Shown piece by piece: positions 1-9,078 of a DNA stretch of 64,000 nucleotides; the stretch's first letter is position 1; each line of letters starts with the position of its first letter. The stretch is from Paenibacillus sp. sptzw28 (GTDB lineage Bacteria; Bacillota; Bacilli; Paenibacillales; Paenibacillaceae). Made by a program: the position numbers and the translations under genes. The stretch covers positions 4,746,001 to 4,810,000 of the forward strand of contig NZ_CP080545.1 in the NCBI RefSeq assembly GCF_019550795.1, read 5' to 3'. The notes under the pieces were generated by a model. The model was given only the letters and a program-made list of their open reading frames with translations, was not told the DNA's origin and searched no databases.

Positions 1-428
1 CGCTTGTTCAGGCGAAAGCGGCGATTGCCAGAAATGAGCGGATACGGTTTACCTATCAAATACCAAATGCACCCTTAACATTTACCGCCGTCAAAAATAT
101 CGACCTCGTCCGGATGATCGGCAATTTGGTCGACAATGCCTTCGATGAAGTCATGAAGCTCCCTGAGACCGAGCGGGAGGTTCTTCTTGAGCTCTATATC
201 GAGAAAGAGATGCTGCATATTGCGGTAATGAATCGCGGGCTGTTGTCAGCAGAAGAAATCCGGCAAATATTCGAGCCGGGCTATACGACAAAAAGCGGTG
301 AGCATTCCGGACTGGGCCTTGCCAACGTACTTGAACGCGCCTCCCACTATAAAGGAACCGTCACCGTCGAATCCGACCTCGAGCGGGGCGTCGTCTTCAC
401 GATCAAGATGCCCTTTCCGAAGGATTAA
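1..428 (+). CDS. Sensor histidine kinase, C-terminal ATPase part (5' end outside window)
   Basis: The reading frame is open from base 3 of the window to the stop at 428, so this is the 3' end of a longer gene; the internal ATG at 114 is not the start. The visible part is a GHKL-type ATP-binding domain. An N-box (NLVDNAFDEV) is followed by a glycine-rich lid (GYTTKSGEHSGLGLANV) and the usual closing strand. The spacing resembles the AgrC/CitA/DcuS class, whose kinases lack a classical H-box in this region. It probably phosphorylates a response regulator encoded outside the window. The signal it senses cannot be told from this fragment. Confidence 0.85.
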   Translation, partial: LVQAKAAIARNERIRFTYQIPNAPLTFTAVKNIDLVRMIGNLVDNAFDEVMKLPETEREVLLELYIEKEMLHIAVMNRGLLSAEEIRQIFEPGYTTKSGEHSGLGLANVLERASHYKGTVTVESDLERGVVFTIKMPFPKD

Positions 429-482
429 GCGTAGCAAATAATACTTAGCACGATAAGCAGGAGCAATCCTCTGCGGACAAAA

Positions 483-519
483 AAATCCCGCCGCTCGCAT
501 GTTATGCGGGGCGGGATTT
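483..519. terminator. Bidirectional terminator between the kinase fragment and yheA
   Basis: AAATCCCGCC at 483-492 and GGCGGGATTT at 510-519 form a perfect 10-bp stem. A-rich sequence lies on one side and T-rich on the other, as expected between convergent genes. Confidence 0.85.
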
Positions 520-522
520 CTT

Positions 523-858
523 TTACTCCATTATTTCACGAAGAGATTCGGTAACGATTCGTGTTACATCGTCAAACACGACGCTGAATCGTCTTTCGGC
601 ATCGAATGAACGCTGCAGAAGCGGATTTAAAGTGACCACTTCGTACAGCTTGTTCATCATCTCCATTTCTTCGGGAGACGGCTGCTCGCCCGCCATCATT
701 TTCTGCTGAAGCCCTGATTGCTTTTCCCGGAAATCTTCCATCATTCTTTTCGCATCCGGGTCATTTCGTGCCGCCTGCAGCGCCGCCTTCAGTTCCTTCG
801 CCTCATCGCTTTCTTTCAGCGCTTTCGTCAACTCATGAGCTTTATCGTATACATTCAT
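523..858 (-). CDS. yheA: YheA/YlbF/YmcA family helical protein
   Basis: A 111-residue, charged, all-helical protein without Cys or membrane segment. It has the length and composition of B. subtilis YheA (YlbF/YmcA-like fold, UPF0342). YlbF and YmcA form the Y-complex that acts with RNase Y on RNA processing; whether YheA itself does so is not established. In B. subtilis yheA sits next to yheC and yheD, and here it also neighbours YheC/D genes, which supports the assignment. The start is the ATG at 858, preceded by GAGAGGAG. Confidence 0.88.
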   Translation of the reverse strand: MNVYDKAHELTKALKESDEAKELKAALQAARNDPDAKRMMEDFREKQSGLQQKMMAGEQPSPEEMEMMNKLYEVVTLNPLLQRSFDAERRFSVVFDDVTRIVTESLREIME

Positions 859-1317
859 CTTTCAAATCTCCTCTCAAATGCGTTAATAATTGCACATAAT
901 GCGGTATATCATTCCGGACGGAGCACCGTAAGGTTCTCAAGCACACGCTGGCGAAAAACGGCAGAGCTGTGAGCGCTCCGGGCACCGTAACGGTTACCCA
1001 TGACTGCCGTTATCTCGCGAACTTCCCCCGGGCCGCCCAAATATTCGCCATTCCAAGCGCTGGCGATTCATCCTCCGGTCGTCCAAATAACCCGGCACAG
1101 CGAGCGACAAATGCAGGAATGACAATGTTAAAGGCGGAAATGGCCTTGGCCGCGTCAGATTGTCCTCCCGCGCCCATGATTGAAAAGGTTGATGAAAGTA
1201 CCGATGATGGCTAATCACCAAGGTATAGATGTCCTCATATGATAAATTAATTCGTGTAAAACACCTAAGGCCCCCAACCCACACGTCGTCATCCTCCAGC
1301 TTGGAAGGAGATCCGCG
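859..1317. other. Intergenic region between yheA and the YheC/D array; no supported gene
   Basis: This 459-bp divergent intergenic region must hold the promoters for yheA (-) and the YheC/D array (+). ORFs run through it (969-1214 on +; the left end of 994-1998 on -), but none has a good ribosome site or a recognisable product. I see no clear riboswitch. The last 20 bases carry the strong Shine-Dalgarno (GGAAGGAGAT) of the next gene. Confidence 0.6.
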
Positions 1318-2685
1318 ATGCTGAAATCGAAAGTCGCCGTGCAGGTGATCAGCTCCGGCATCTTGCCGGATGACGCCATCATGCTCGGCGAAGCTTATTT
1401 GAATCATTGGAAAATTCCGCAAGGCCAGCCTGTCACGCTCAAATTCGGCGCGCTTCGTCAACCTATCAAGGTCGTGCCGGTAGGGCGGTTCGACGGCCTG
1501 CGTATCGGGCAAGGCCTGGCAAGACGTATGGGGATCTTCGATAATACGACACTCCGCATCCGGTACCACAGCGAAACGACGATGCTGGCTCTCGGTCCGC
1601 TGATCGGCGTGCTCGTCAGCCGCGACGATCCGAATATGCGGGAGCGCCCTTTCGGTTCCATTACGATGTTTTGCAAGGAACTGGTCGACGCTTGCGCCGC
1701 GCAAGGCGCACATGTTTACTTCTTTACCCCTAATCAGATTGCAGACAACTTCAGCACTGTTGAGGGATGGGTTTACTCGGGAGGCTGGAGGAAGACGGCC
1801 GTACCCGTCCCGGATGTAGTGAATAACCGGCTGACATCCCGCAAGCTCGAGAATAAACCCAGCGTACAACATTTTATGAAAGAAGTAAAATCCCGCCATA
1901 ACACGGCAGTGTTCAACGAAAAGTTTCTCGACAAGCCGGAAGTATTCGACGCCCTGAAGAAAGATTCGACATTGGTCAAGTATTTGCCTGAGTCGCACTT
2001 GCTTCGAAACTATACCATGCTCAAGACGATGTGCGTCAGGTATTCAACCGTGTTTCTTAAGCCTGTGAGGGGAAGTCTCGGTAAAGGCATTATTCGAATT
2101 TCCAGAATAGATAAAGATAATTATCAAGCCCTTTACACGACGGTTGGCGGTACCCGCAAACAGCATTTCACCAGTCTTCTGAAGCTGTTCTCCTCTATCT
2201 CCGGCAAAATGAAAACCGTTCGCTACCAAATTCAACAGGGGCTCCAGCTGATCGATATCGGCGGCAGACCCGTTGATTTCCGGGCGCTCGTACAAAAGGA
2301 TGAAACGGGCAAATGGACTGTCACATCGATCGTTGCGCGTACGGCAGGCAGCCACCATTTTGTTTCTAATTTGGCGCGGGGCGGGACGCTCAGTACGGTC
2401 AGGGAAGCTGTTCTCAAGTCAAACCTGGTCGGAGCGTACGCTCAGGATGCAACGGCTCGCTTCCACCGGGCGGCGCTTGAAATCGCCAAAGGTGTAGATA
2501 CGCACATCCCTGCTCATTTCGGCGAGCTTGGCATCGACCTTGCTCTTGACACGGCAGGCCGCATATGGCTGCTGGAAGTAAATTCGAAACCCTCCAAGAA
2601 CGATAACACACCTCTGCAGGAGCAAAAAATACGTCCCTCAGTACGCAACATGATAAGATACGCCCGGCATTTGGCCGGATTTTAA
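1318..2685 (+). CDS. YheC/YheD family ATP-grasp protein, long (YheD-like) form
   Basis: A 455-residue member of the endospore coat-associated YheC/YheD family. Residues 1-120 are the N-terminal extension seen in YheD-length members, and the rest is an ATP-grasp fold. Visible motifs: glycine-rich loop FLKPVRGSLGKG (~245), central DFRALVQKD (~320) and the metal/ATP-binding ELGIDLALD...LLEVNSKP (~402-425). ATP-grasp enzymes ligate a carboxylate to an amine or thiol through an acyl-phosphate; the YheC/D substrate is unknown. YheD localises to the forespore surface in B. subtilis. The ATG has an excellent ribosome site. It is the first of five paralogues reading in the same direction. Confidence 0.9.
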   Translation: MLKSKVAVQVISSGILPDDAIMLGEAYLNHWKIPQGQPVTLKFGALRQPIKVVPVGRFDGLRIGQGLARRMGIFDNTTLRIRYHSETTMLALGPLIGVLVSRDDPNMRERPFGSITMFCKELVDACAAQGAHVYFFTPNQIADNFSTVEGWVYSGGWRKTAVPVPDVVNNRLTSRKLENKPSVQHFMKEVKSRHNTAVFNEKFLDKPEVFDALKKDSTLVKYLPESHLLRNYTMLKTMCVRYSTVFLKPVRGSLGKGIIRISRIDKDNYQALYTTVGGTRKQHFTSLLKLFSSISGKMKTVRYQIQQGLQLIDIGGRPVDFRALVQKDETGKWTVTSIVARTAGSHHFVSNLARGGTLSTVREAVLKSNLVGAYAQDATARFHRAALEIAKGVDTHIPAHFGELGIDLALDTAGRIWLLEVNSKPSKNDNTPLQEQKIRPSVRNMIRYARHLAGF

Positions 2686-2704
2686 TGCAAAGGGGGAAGC
2701 GGCG

Positions 2705-3931
2705 ATGGCTTTGCCACAGAAGCTGTGCATACTCGGAATTTTGATCAGTGAACGGCAAGACGGCGGAGAAGAGCGGACGAATGCTCCTCTTGCCATGCCG
2801 GAAGATGAATTCTGCCGCCAGTTATGCCGTTTCGGACGGAATTTGGGGCTTCTTGTCTATCTTTTCGATTCATCCGGCCTTGAATCCGCATCCCGGAGAG
2901 TGGCCGGATATTCGCTGGAGGACGGCTTATGGAATCCGGGAAGTTATCCTCCGCCCGATGTCGTTTACGATCGATCGTTATGCCGAAATGCAGAGCAGAG
3001 AAGGCGGCGAAGCATTTCTCTTGCGGAATTAAAGCTTCTCAAGCCCTTTGTCCTCTTGAATGGGACGCTGCCCGGCAAACTGGACGTATATGCTGCACTC
3101 CAGGACGATGAACAGCTTCGGCCATGGCTCCCGCTCACAATGTGTTATTCGGGGGCGGAGCTCGCCTCCCTCGAGAGACGTTACCCGGATGGGTTGTTTT
3201 TGAAGCCATCCGCCGGGTCGCACGGGAGAGGAGCCGTCCGCCTCTCACGGTGGCGGGAGGGCTGCAGGATCGACGGCAGAGACCGCCGCAATGAACCGAT
3301 CTCGCTTCAGTTTGACCACTTCTCTTCGGCAGCGCAATGGCTTGAGCGATTCATTGGAACCGCCGTTTATACGGTGCAGCCGTATTTACGCCTGAACGGC
3401 AGTGACGGGATGGCTTTTGACGTCAGAGTGCTCATGCAGAAAGACGAAACCGGCCGATGGTGTTATACCGGTTCAGCGCTTCGCAAGGGAAGCCCCGGAA
3501 GCGTAACAGCCAATCTTCATGGCGGAGGCACGGCGAGGAAGGCTGACGATGCTCTCTCGGAGCAGTTCGGCAGCGCGTCCGCCGCAAAGCTGCTTGCCCG
3601 TATGCGCCGCATCGCGGGGCGCGCGGCGGTCAGCCTCGAGGAACGCTTTGGTCGGCTTGCCGAGCTGGGCTTTGATTTCGGCGTCGAGCCGGACGGCCGG
3701 CTTTGGCTGCTTGAGGCAAACGCCAAGCCGGGACGGCAGTCCTTCGCCGGCGACGAGCAAGCGGCGCGCAATGCCGTGCTCCGTCCGCTCCGTTATGCCC
3801 GGCTGCTGGCCGGGGGGCACAGCCCGATTATGAAAACCGATATTCCACGCTTGTTCAAACATCACGAAGCTGTTCCCGTTAATGCAGATGACCGAATCCA
3901 AAGGAGATACGTCCAGGAGGTTCATCCATGA
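2705..3931 (+). CDS. YheC/YheD family ATP-grasp protein, short (YheC-like) form
   Basis: A 408-residue paralogue that begins directly with the pre-ATP-grasp segment (LGILISERQ) and lacks the YheD-type N-terminal domain. The ATP-grasp motifs are FLKPSAGSHGRG (~165), FDVRVLMQKDE (~238) and ELGFDFGVE...LLEANAKPGR (~319-343). It follows the previous gene after 19 bp with GGGGGAAGCGGCG before the ATG. Its stop overlaps the next start by 4 bp (ATGA), so the two are translationally coupled. It is richer in Arg and Gly codons than its neighbours. Substrate unknown. Confidence 0.9.
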   Translation: MALPQKLCILGILISERQDGGEERTNAPLAMPEDEFCRQLCRFGRNLGLLVYLFDSSGLESASRRVAGYSLEDGLWNPGSYPPPDVVYDRSLCRNAEQRRRRSISLAELKLLKPFVLLNGTLPGKLDVYAALQDDEQLRPWLPLTMCYSGAELASLERRYPDGLFLKPSAGSHGRGAVRLSRWREGCRIDGRDRRNEPISLQFDHFSSAAQWLERFIGTAVYTVQPYLRLNGSDGMAFDVRVLMQKDETGRWCYTGSALRKGSPGSVTANLHGGGTARKADDALSEQFGSASAAKLLARMRRIAGRAAVSLEERFGRLAELGFDFGVEPDGRLWLLEANAKPGRQSFAGDEQAARNAVLRPLRYARLLAGGHSPIMKTDIPRLFKHHEAVPVNADDRIQRRYVQEVHP

Positions 3932-5301
3932 GTTTGACATCGTGCCACGTACACTTCTCACCGCAAAGCGAAAGAATCGTCTACTTGTCGAATTCGCTGT
4001 TAAAATCGCTGAAGCTGTCCGGCAAGAAAACGGTTCATGTTAAGCTTGGCAAGGAAACGATTAGCGCAAAAGTAAAGCCGATAGAACGGCAGGGTCATCA
4101 TATTTATTTGTCCGCTGGAGTCCGCAATTTGATCCGGGTGCCCAAGACCGGCAGCATTTCGCTGCTACAGGCAGGAGAGAACGAAGTGCAGATCGGCCCG
4201 CTGATAGGCGTGCTGACCGACTCCGATTCGCGAACATCCGGATCCCCGTTCGGCCCCCGAAGCGGATATATACGACAGCTGCTGCGGATGGGAGAGCGCA
4301 AAGCATATTTCTTCGCTTTCACCCCTCGCGATATTAATTGGCAGCAGGAAAAGGTAAACGGTTATTTCCTCAACAGCCAAGGCGGCTGGTACCGCAAAAT
4401 CGTGCCGCTGCCGGATGTCGTTTATAACCGGCTTCCCAGCCGGCGGGCGGAGACGACCGCAACGATCATGACGCTTCGCGACCGTTTTATCCGTAAGCAA
4501 ATTCCTTTCTTCAACTGGAGCTTCTTTAATAAATCCGACGTATACAAATTACTTGATCAGGATGTTGAAGCTTTAAATCACCTGCCGGAATCGGTAAACA
4601 ACCCTCGTGCCGACAAAATAAAGGAAATGCTGGAGAAGCATCAGTTTATTTACTATAAACCTAGTGCGGGCAGCCTTGGCATAGGCATATACAGACTCAC
4701 CTACCATCCGAAGCGGGGATATTTCGCCCGTTACCGCCGCGGAAATTCCAACGTGCTGCTCCGCTTCACCAATTTCAACAGCCTGATGCGGATGCTGCAG
4801 GCACGCCACGGAAGCTCGCTGGAACGCTATGTGAGTCAGCAGGGCGTTCGCTTGATCGAAATTGACGGTTGTCCCATCGACTTCCGATTTCATATGCACA
4901 AGAATGGCAATAACGAATGGGTGCCCGTCGGCATCGGAGCGAAAAAAGCCGGCCGGGGCAGCGTCACGACTCACATCAAAAACGGCGGATCGCTCCTCAC
5001 GCCCGAACAGGCGCTGACCCGGACGTTCGGAGAACGCGCCGATGAGATGCTTGAGAAAGCCAAAAAGGTATCCGTGAAGCTCTCGGAAGCAATCGAACGA
5101 AACTTCCCCCATACCCTCGGGGAGCTTGGTCTTGATATCGGAATCGACAAGGATGGAGAAGTATGGATGTTCGAAGCGAACGCCAAGCCGGGGAGATCGA
5201 TTTTCAATCATCCTGCCCTCCGGTCTCAAGGCCGCGCGTCTTTATCCCACATTCTGGATCACTGCATGTACCTGAGCAGATTCCACGGGGGGAATGAGTA
5301 A
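3928..5301 (+). CDS. YheC/YheD family ATP-grasp protein, long (YheD-like) form
   Basis: A 457-residue paralogue with the N-terminal ~120-residue extension, as in the gene at 1318. Motifs: YYKPSAGSLGIG (~241), DFRFHMHKN (~318; the usual V-Q of LVQK is replaced by M-H) and ELGLDIGID...MFEANAKPGR (~398-422). It overlaps the upstream gene by 4 bp and the downstream gene by 1 bp (TAATG), so the proteins are probably made in similar amounts. The two long and three short forms in one operon may form mixed complexes; this is inference. Confidence 0.9.
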   Translation: MSLTSCHVHFSPQSERIVYLSNSLLKSLKLSGKKTVHVKLGKETISAKVKPIERQGHHIYLSAGVRNLIRVPKTGSISLLQAGENEVQIGPLIGVLTDSDSRTSGSPFGPRSGYIRQLLRMGERKAYFFAFTPRDINWQQEKVNGYFLNSQGGWYRKIVPLPDVVYNRLPSRRAETTATIMTLRDRFIRKQIPFFNWSFFNKSDVYKLLDQDVEALNHLPESVNNPRADKIKEMLEKHQFIYYKPSAGSLGIGIYRLTYHPKRGYFARYRRGNSNVLLRFTNFNSLMRMLQARHGSSLERYVSQQGVRLIEIDGCPIDFRFHMHKNGNNEWVPVGIGAKKAGRGSVTTHIKNGGSLLTPEQALTRTFGERADEMLEKAKKVSVKLSEAIERNFPHTLGELGLDIGIDKDGEVWMFEANAKPGRSIFNHPALRSQGRASLSHILDHCMYLSRFHGGNE

Positions 5302-6458
5302 TGAACAGCATTCTCCACGAAGACACCGCCATCGGAGAGATTCAAAGCAAACGGCCGGTGCTGGCAATACTGACGATCGACGATGAAATTCAATTGTTCC
5401 GGGGCAACCGGAACAATTTTGCCGATCTGATCCGAGCCGGCCGCGAACATGGCTTCATCGTATATGTACTGACGGTCAAACAGCTTAAATTATCGCGAAG
5501 GCAGCTCGACGGCTTCTACTATGACGAGGGGACGGACAGCTGGCTGCAGCAGAAGTTCCCGTTTCCCGACCTGATATACAACCGTATCCCGCTTCGTGAG
5601 GATGAGGTGCAGCCGGAGGTCAAGCGGAAGATCGCGGCCTGTCTGAGCAACCCCCGCGTAACGCTGTTCAATCCCGCTTTCTTCGACAAGTGGCACTTGT
5701 TTAAATGGTTGCGTAAATCAAGAACGACGCGGCCTTTTATCCCGACGACAAGACGGATGCTTACCCGGGAGGGGCTTGGCAAAATGATGATCAAGCACAA
5801 GTTTCTTTACTTGAAGCCGGTAAGCGGCAAGGCGGGAAAAGGTATAATGACCATTCAGCTGCAGCCGGAAAGAACACTTCCCTACAAGCTCAAAATTCAA
5901 GCCGATAAGCGGAGCATCACCTATAATTGCGGGACGATACGCAAGCTTTGGATACGGATCAGGAAAGAGAGCGTCGGGGAGCGGTATATCGCCCAGCAGG
6001 GCATCCAGCTTGCTTCATTTAACGAACGGTCCTTCGATCTGCGCGCACTTGTGCAAAAGAACCAGCGGGGACAATGGGAGATTTCGGGCATTGGGGCACG
6101 CATCGCAGGTTCGATGAGCATCACGACACATGTACCGCGCGGCGGCAGCATCGACGACCCGGAGAAGCTTCTTGTCAGCGCATTCGGCGAGGAGGAAGCG
6201 CGTAAACTGCTTATAAAGACCCGCATTACCGCTCTGACCATTGCCAGACAAATCGAGCGGGGCTCCGGGCATAGTCTGGCGGAGATGTCGATGGACCTGG
6301 GTGTGGATCAGGAAGGAGGCATCTGGTTTTTCGAGGCGAACGCAAAGCCGATGAAATTCGATGAGCCGGACATTCGCAAGCGGTCGCTCGATCGCATATT
6401 TCAATACAGTAAGTATGTATTGCGAACGAAAACGGCCAAAGCAGCCGTTTCCGATTAA
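5301..6458 (+). CDS. YheC/YheD family ATP-grasp protein, short (YheC-like) form
   Basis: A 385-residue paralogue. After about 18 residues it starts the family's VLAILTID strand, then shows YLKPVSGKAGKG (~169), DLRALVQKN (~246) and EMSMDLGVD...FFEANAKP (~327-350). The L-to-M change in the last acidic motif keeps the metal-binding acidic residues. It is coupled to the gene before it by TAATG. It is followed by an 82-bp gap before the acetyltransferase, the largest spacing in the array. Confidence 0.9.
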   Translation: MNSILHEDTAIGEIQSKRPVLAILTIDDEIQLFRGNRNNFADLIRAGREHGFIVYVLTVKQLKLSRRQLDGFYYDEGTDSWLQQKFPFPDLIYNRIPLREDEVQPEVKRKIAACLSNPRVTLFNPAFFDKWHLFKWLRKSRTTRPFIPTTRRMLTREGLGKMMIKHKFLYLKPVSGKAGKGIMTIQLQPERTLPYKLKIQADKRSITYNCGTIRKLWIRIRKESVGERYIAQQGIQLASFNERSFDLRALVQKNQRGQWEISGIGARIAGSMSITTHVPRGGSIDDPEKLLVSAFGEEEARKLLIKTRITALTIARQIERGSGHSLAEMSMDLGVDQEGGIWFFEANAKPMKFDEPDIRKRSLDRIFQYSKYVLRTKTAKAAVSD

Positions 6459-6540
6459 TTCATGCATTTTTGCTCGAGCATACCCCGCATATATTCATGG
6501 AGGCGGGTTTACGGTGCACAGGAAGGAGGGGGCGAGCCGC

Positions 6541-7080
6541 ATGGACGTTAAACTGTTGTCGCCTTCCGAATGGGCGTCGCTGAAGGGAAAGCTCATTGCA
6601 TTTGCCGTGCGCTTCGGCGACAACCGCCTTACCGCCTCGGGAATCAGGGAGCTTCACCGTTTAAGGCCCGAAGCGTTGGCCGTCGGAGAATGCGGCACGC
6701 CTGCCGCTGCATCCGCCGCCCCTTCCGGCATAAGGATGCTCAACGCAGCTCAAGCAGCGAAAGCGAAGGAACCCGGCGGGAACGCCGATGCCCCGTTGAC
6801 GGCGGTCGCGGTTGCGGTTGCAGGCGGCAAGCTCGCAGCCTTCGCTTTTGCCGCTCAGGCCGGCGAGCGGGCCTGCCTGGTCGTAGTCAGGCCCGAACTG
6901 CGCGGTCAAGGAGCCGGCAGCGCTCTGCTTAAGGCGCTGCACGGGCGGTTCGGAAGACTGGCCTGCAGCGTGGCCGCCGATAATCCCGCCAGCATGCAAA
7001 TGTGCTTTCGTGCCGGGATGAAAGCTGTCGGCATGTCTACGGGGCCAACCGGCAAGCCGACTCTCAGATTCGAATGCTAG
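6541..7080 (+). CDS. GNAT family N-acetyltransferase
   Basis: A 179-residue acetyltransferase-like protein. The acetyl-CoA loop is visible as VVVRPELRGQGAGSALL (~114-130), followed by NPASMQMCFRAGMK, the usual GNAT C-terminal signature. I place the start at the ATG after AAGGAGGGGGCGAGCCGC; the open frame runs further upstream but overlaps the preceding gene there. It lies between the fourth and fifth YheC/D genes, 14 bp from the latter, so it is part of the same transcript. It may acetylate a product or partner of the ATP-grasp enzymes (inference from position only). Confidence 0.8.
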   Translation: MDVKLLSPSEWASLKGKLIAFAVRFGDNRLTASGIRELHRLRPEALAVGECGTPAAASAAPSGIRMLNAAQAAKAKEPGGNADAPLTAVAVAVAGGKLAAFAFAAQAGERACLVVVRPELRGQGAGSALLKALHGRFGRLACSVAADNPASMQMCFRAGMKAVGMSTGPTGKPTLRFEC

Positions 7081-7094
7081 GAGGAGGAGTCCGC

Positions 7095-8240
7095 ATGGGT
7101 CAGCCCGTGCTTGGCATATTAACTCTTTATCTCAATGAGAACGGTTTGCTTGAAGAGAAGCCGATCTATCAGAAGATGACAACAGCCGGCCGAAAAATGG
7201 GACTGGATGTCTTCGTCTTCACGCCTCAGGATGTCAATTATAAGCAAAACCGGATTCACGCTCTCATATTCGATCCTTCTTCGAAAAGCTGGGTGCGCAA
7301 ATGGCGCCCCTTTCCGCATATGATTTTCGATCGGTGCCGCATTCAGCGCAGCTATCGTTTCGAGCAGCTTCGCACCTTCCGGAAGCAGTATGGACACCTC
7401 ACCTTTCTCAACCGGATGCTGCGCAACAAATGGATCGTTTACAAGACGATGCGCAAGGATGAACGGTTTCGGCCTCATCTTCCAATTACGAGGATGTATG
7501 AAAATCCAAGCGATCTGACGGAAATGATCCGTAAATATCCGCTCGTTTATTTAAAGCCGGTCAACGGTACAGGCGGACGGGGAATCCTTCGAATAGAGAA
7601 GCAGAATGGCGGGAGCTATCTCATTCAGGGCCGCGATCAGTCGCGCCGCATTATTAACCCGCAGCGGGTTCCGTTATCGCGTCTACACGAGAAGCTCGCA
7701 GCCTGGGACCTGAAGGGAAACCGTTACTTGGTGCAGCAGGGAATTCAGCTGAAACTTCCAAGCGGCAGGGTCCATGATTACAGGATGCTGGTCCAGAAAA
7801 ACGGGAGCGGCGATTGGGAAGCTACAGGCTGCGCGGGGCGGATCGGGGCGGCCGGCAGCATTACATCCAACCTGCACGGGGGAGGAAAAGCGGTTATGAT
7901 GCATTCGCTCCTCAACCAGTGGATAACCGGCGAAGAAACGGTGCAGACCGTGAAAGCCAAGGCCGAAGAACTCAGCCTCCAAATGGCCGCTTTTCTAGAG
8001 CAATCGTACGGCAGGCTGTGCGAGCTAGCACTTGATCTCGCCATTGACCAGAAGGGCCACATTTGGCTTTTGGAAGTGAATCCGAAGCCTGCACGAGAGG
8101 TATTCGTTCAAGCAGGCGAACGCGAAACGTACATTCGGGCGATTACCAGACCTCTCGAATACGCTTTGTGGCTGCACGAGCAAAAAAAGCGCCGCAAGGA
8201 TAAACTGCCGCAGGAAGAAGCAAATCCCGGAACGTCGTAA
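7095..8240 (+). CDS. YheC/YheD family ATP-grasp protein, short (YheC-like) form
   Basis: The fifth paralogue, 381 residues from the ATG at 7095 (GGAGGAGGAG in front); an in-frame ATG at 7002 lies inside the acetyltransferase and is rejected. Motifs: VYLKPVNGTGGRG (~150), DYRMLVQKN (~227) and ELALDLAID...LLEVNPKPAR (~308-333). An inverted repeat overlaps its stop codon. The C-terminus is unusually basic (QKKRRKDK). Confidence 0.9.
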   Translation: MGQPVLGILTLYLNENGLLEEKPIYQKMTTAGRKMGLDVFVFTPQDVNYKQNRIHALIFDPSSKSWVRKWRPFPHMIFDRCRIQRSYRFEQLRTFRKQYGHLTFLNRMLRNKWIVYKTMRKDERFRPHLPITRMYENPSDLTEMIRKYPLVYLKPVNGTGGRGILRIEKQNGGSYLIQGRDQSRRIINPQRVPLSRLHEKLAAWDLKGNRYLVQQGIQLKLPSGRVHDYRMLVQKNGSGDWEATGCAGRIGAAGSITSNLHGGGKAVMMHSLLNQWITGEETVQTVKAKAEELSLQMAAFLEQSYGRLCELALDLAIDQKGHIWLLEVNPKPAREVFVQAGERETYIRAITRPLEYALWLHEQKKRRKDKLPQEEANPGTS

Positions 8241-8255
8241 CGTTACCGGGATTTG
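8221..8255. terminator. Inverted repeat at the end of the YheC/D array
   Basis: CAAATCCCGG (8221-8230) pairs with CCGGGATTTG (8246-8255), and the loop contains a second ACGT pairing. The stem includes the last codons and the stop. No T-run follows, so it is either an RNA 3'-end stabiliser or a weak terminator between convergent genes. Confidence 0.55.
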
Positions 8256-8286
8256 CTGAGCGAATTCGCCTGTTTTAGCGTAACCT

Positions 8287-9000
8287 TCAAGCCCCTGCTT
8301 CCGCAACTTTCTCATCCGCTGCGCTGCAGAGCTCAAGCAGCTGACGGAAATCGCTGATCAGCTCATCGGCGCCGCTTAGCTCCTCCTTGCGGCCGTACAC
8401 GGCATACGCGCAGCCTATAACGCCTAGTCCGTTGCCTTTGCCCGCTTCAACATCCGATGAGCGGTCACCGACCATCCAGGCTGCATTAATGTCGTGATCC
8501 CGCATCAGCCGAGCGACGAGGTCCACCTTGGAGGCCGTTGCAAATTCGCCGGCACTGTATAAACCGCTGAACAAGTCGGCGATTTTTTTAAATCGCGCGA
8601 CTCCCTTTACATACATTTCCAGACCGTTGCTTGCAACAAAAAGCTTGTACCCGCGCGCCTTAAGCTGACGGAGCGTCGTTTCCACATGAGGGTAGAGCGA
8701 GCCCTCTCCCGCCTCCAAGCCTTCCAATTCATACTGCAGCAGGAGCTCGTCCGCCCGTTTACGAGCCGCCTCCGAGCTGCCTGGCATCACATTTTTCCAA
8801 ATATCCTCAAGCAGCATCCCGAGGCAGCCAAGCAGCTTCTCCACCGGAGGGACCGGTTCCATATACAAGCCCTCTTCGCGAAGAGTCCGAAAAATTCGTT
8901 CATGAACGCCCCTTAACAGCGTGTCCGTCTCAAAGAGCGTACCGTCCATATCAAAAATAAGCGCCTGCGGCGTTATTAGCTTCCGATTGCTGTCTATGAT
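8287..9000 (-). CDS. HAD-superfamily hydrolase (phosphoglycolate phosphatase-like) with an apparently non-standard start codon
   Basis: A HAD phosphatase. Motif I is LIFDMDGT, motif II VASNG, motif III the Lys in ASKVD, and motif IV GDRSSDVEAG. The only ATG (8949) is the Met inside DMDGT; starting there would delete the catalytic Asp nucleophile. The frame is open back to a TAA 27 bp upstream of base 9000 but contains no ATG, GTG or TTG. A strong Shine-Dalgarno (AAGGAGGAGAGC) stands directly before ATC-ATA (9000/8997). I therefore take ATC (or ATA) as the start, giving about 237 residues. A sequencing error or point mutation from ATG is the alternative. Confidence 0.75.
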   Translation of the reverse strand: MIDSNRKLITPQALIFDMDGTLFETDTLLRGVHERIFRTLREEGLYMEPVPPVEKLLGCLGMLLEDIWKNVMPGSSEAARKRADELLLQYELEGLEAGEGSLYPHVETTLRQLKARGYKLFVASNGLEMYVKGVARFKKIADLFSGLYSAGEFATASKVDLVARLMRDHDINAAWMVGDRSSDVEAGKGNGLGVIGCAYAVYGRKEELSGADELISDFRQLLELCSAADEKVAEAGA

Positions 9001-9078
9001 GCTCTCCTCCTTCCAAACCTGCCCTTATGATACTGGAAAAGAACGGATGGGCGCAAGCAAAAGATCAATTTCAATCAC

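Noticed and set aside
994..1998. Minus-strand ORF of 334 codons
   Set aside because: It runs antisense to the first YheC/D gene and the spacer, shows no family, and the + gene has clear ATP-grasp motifs.
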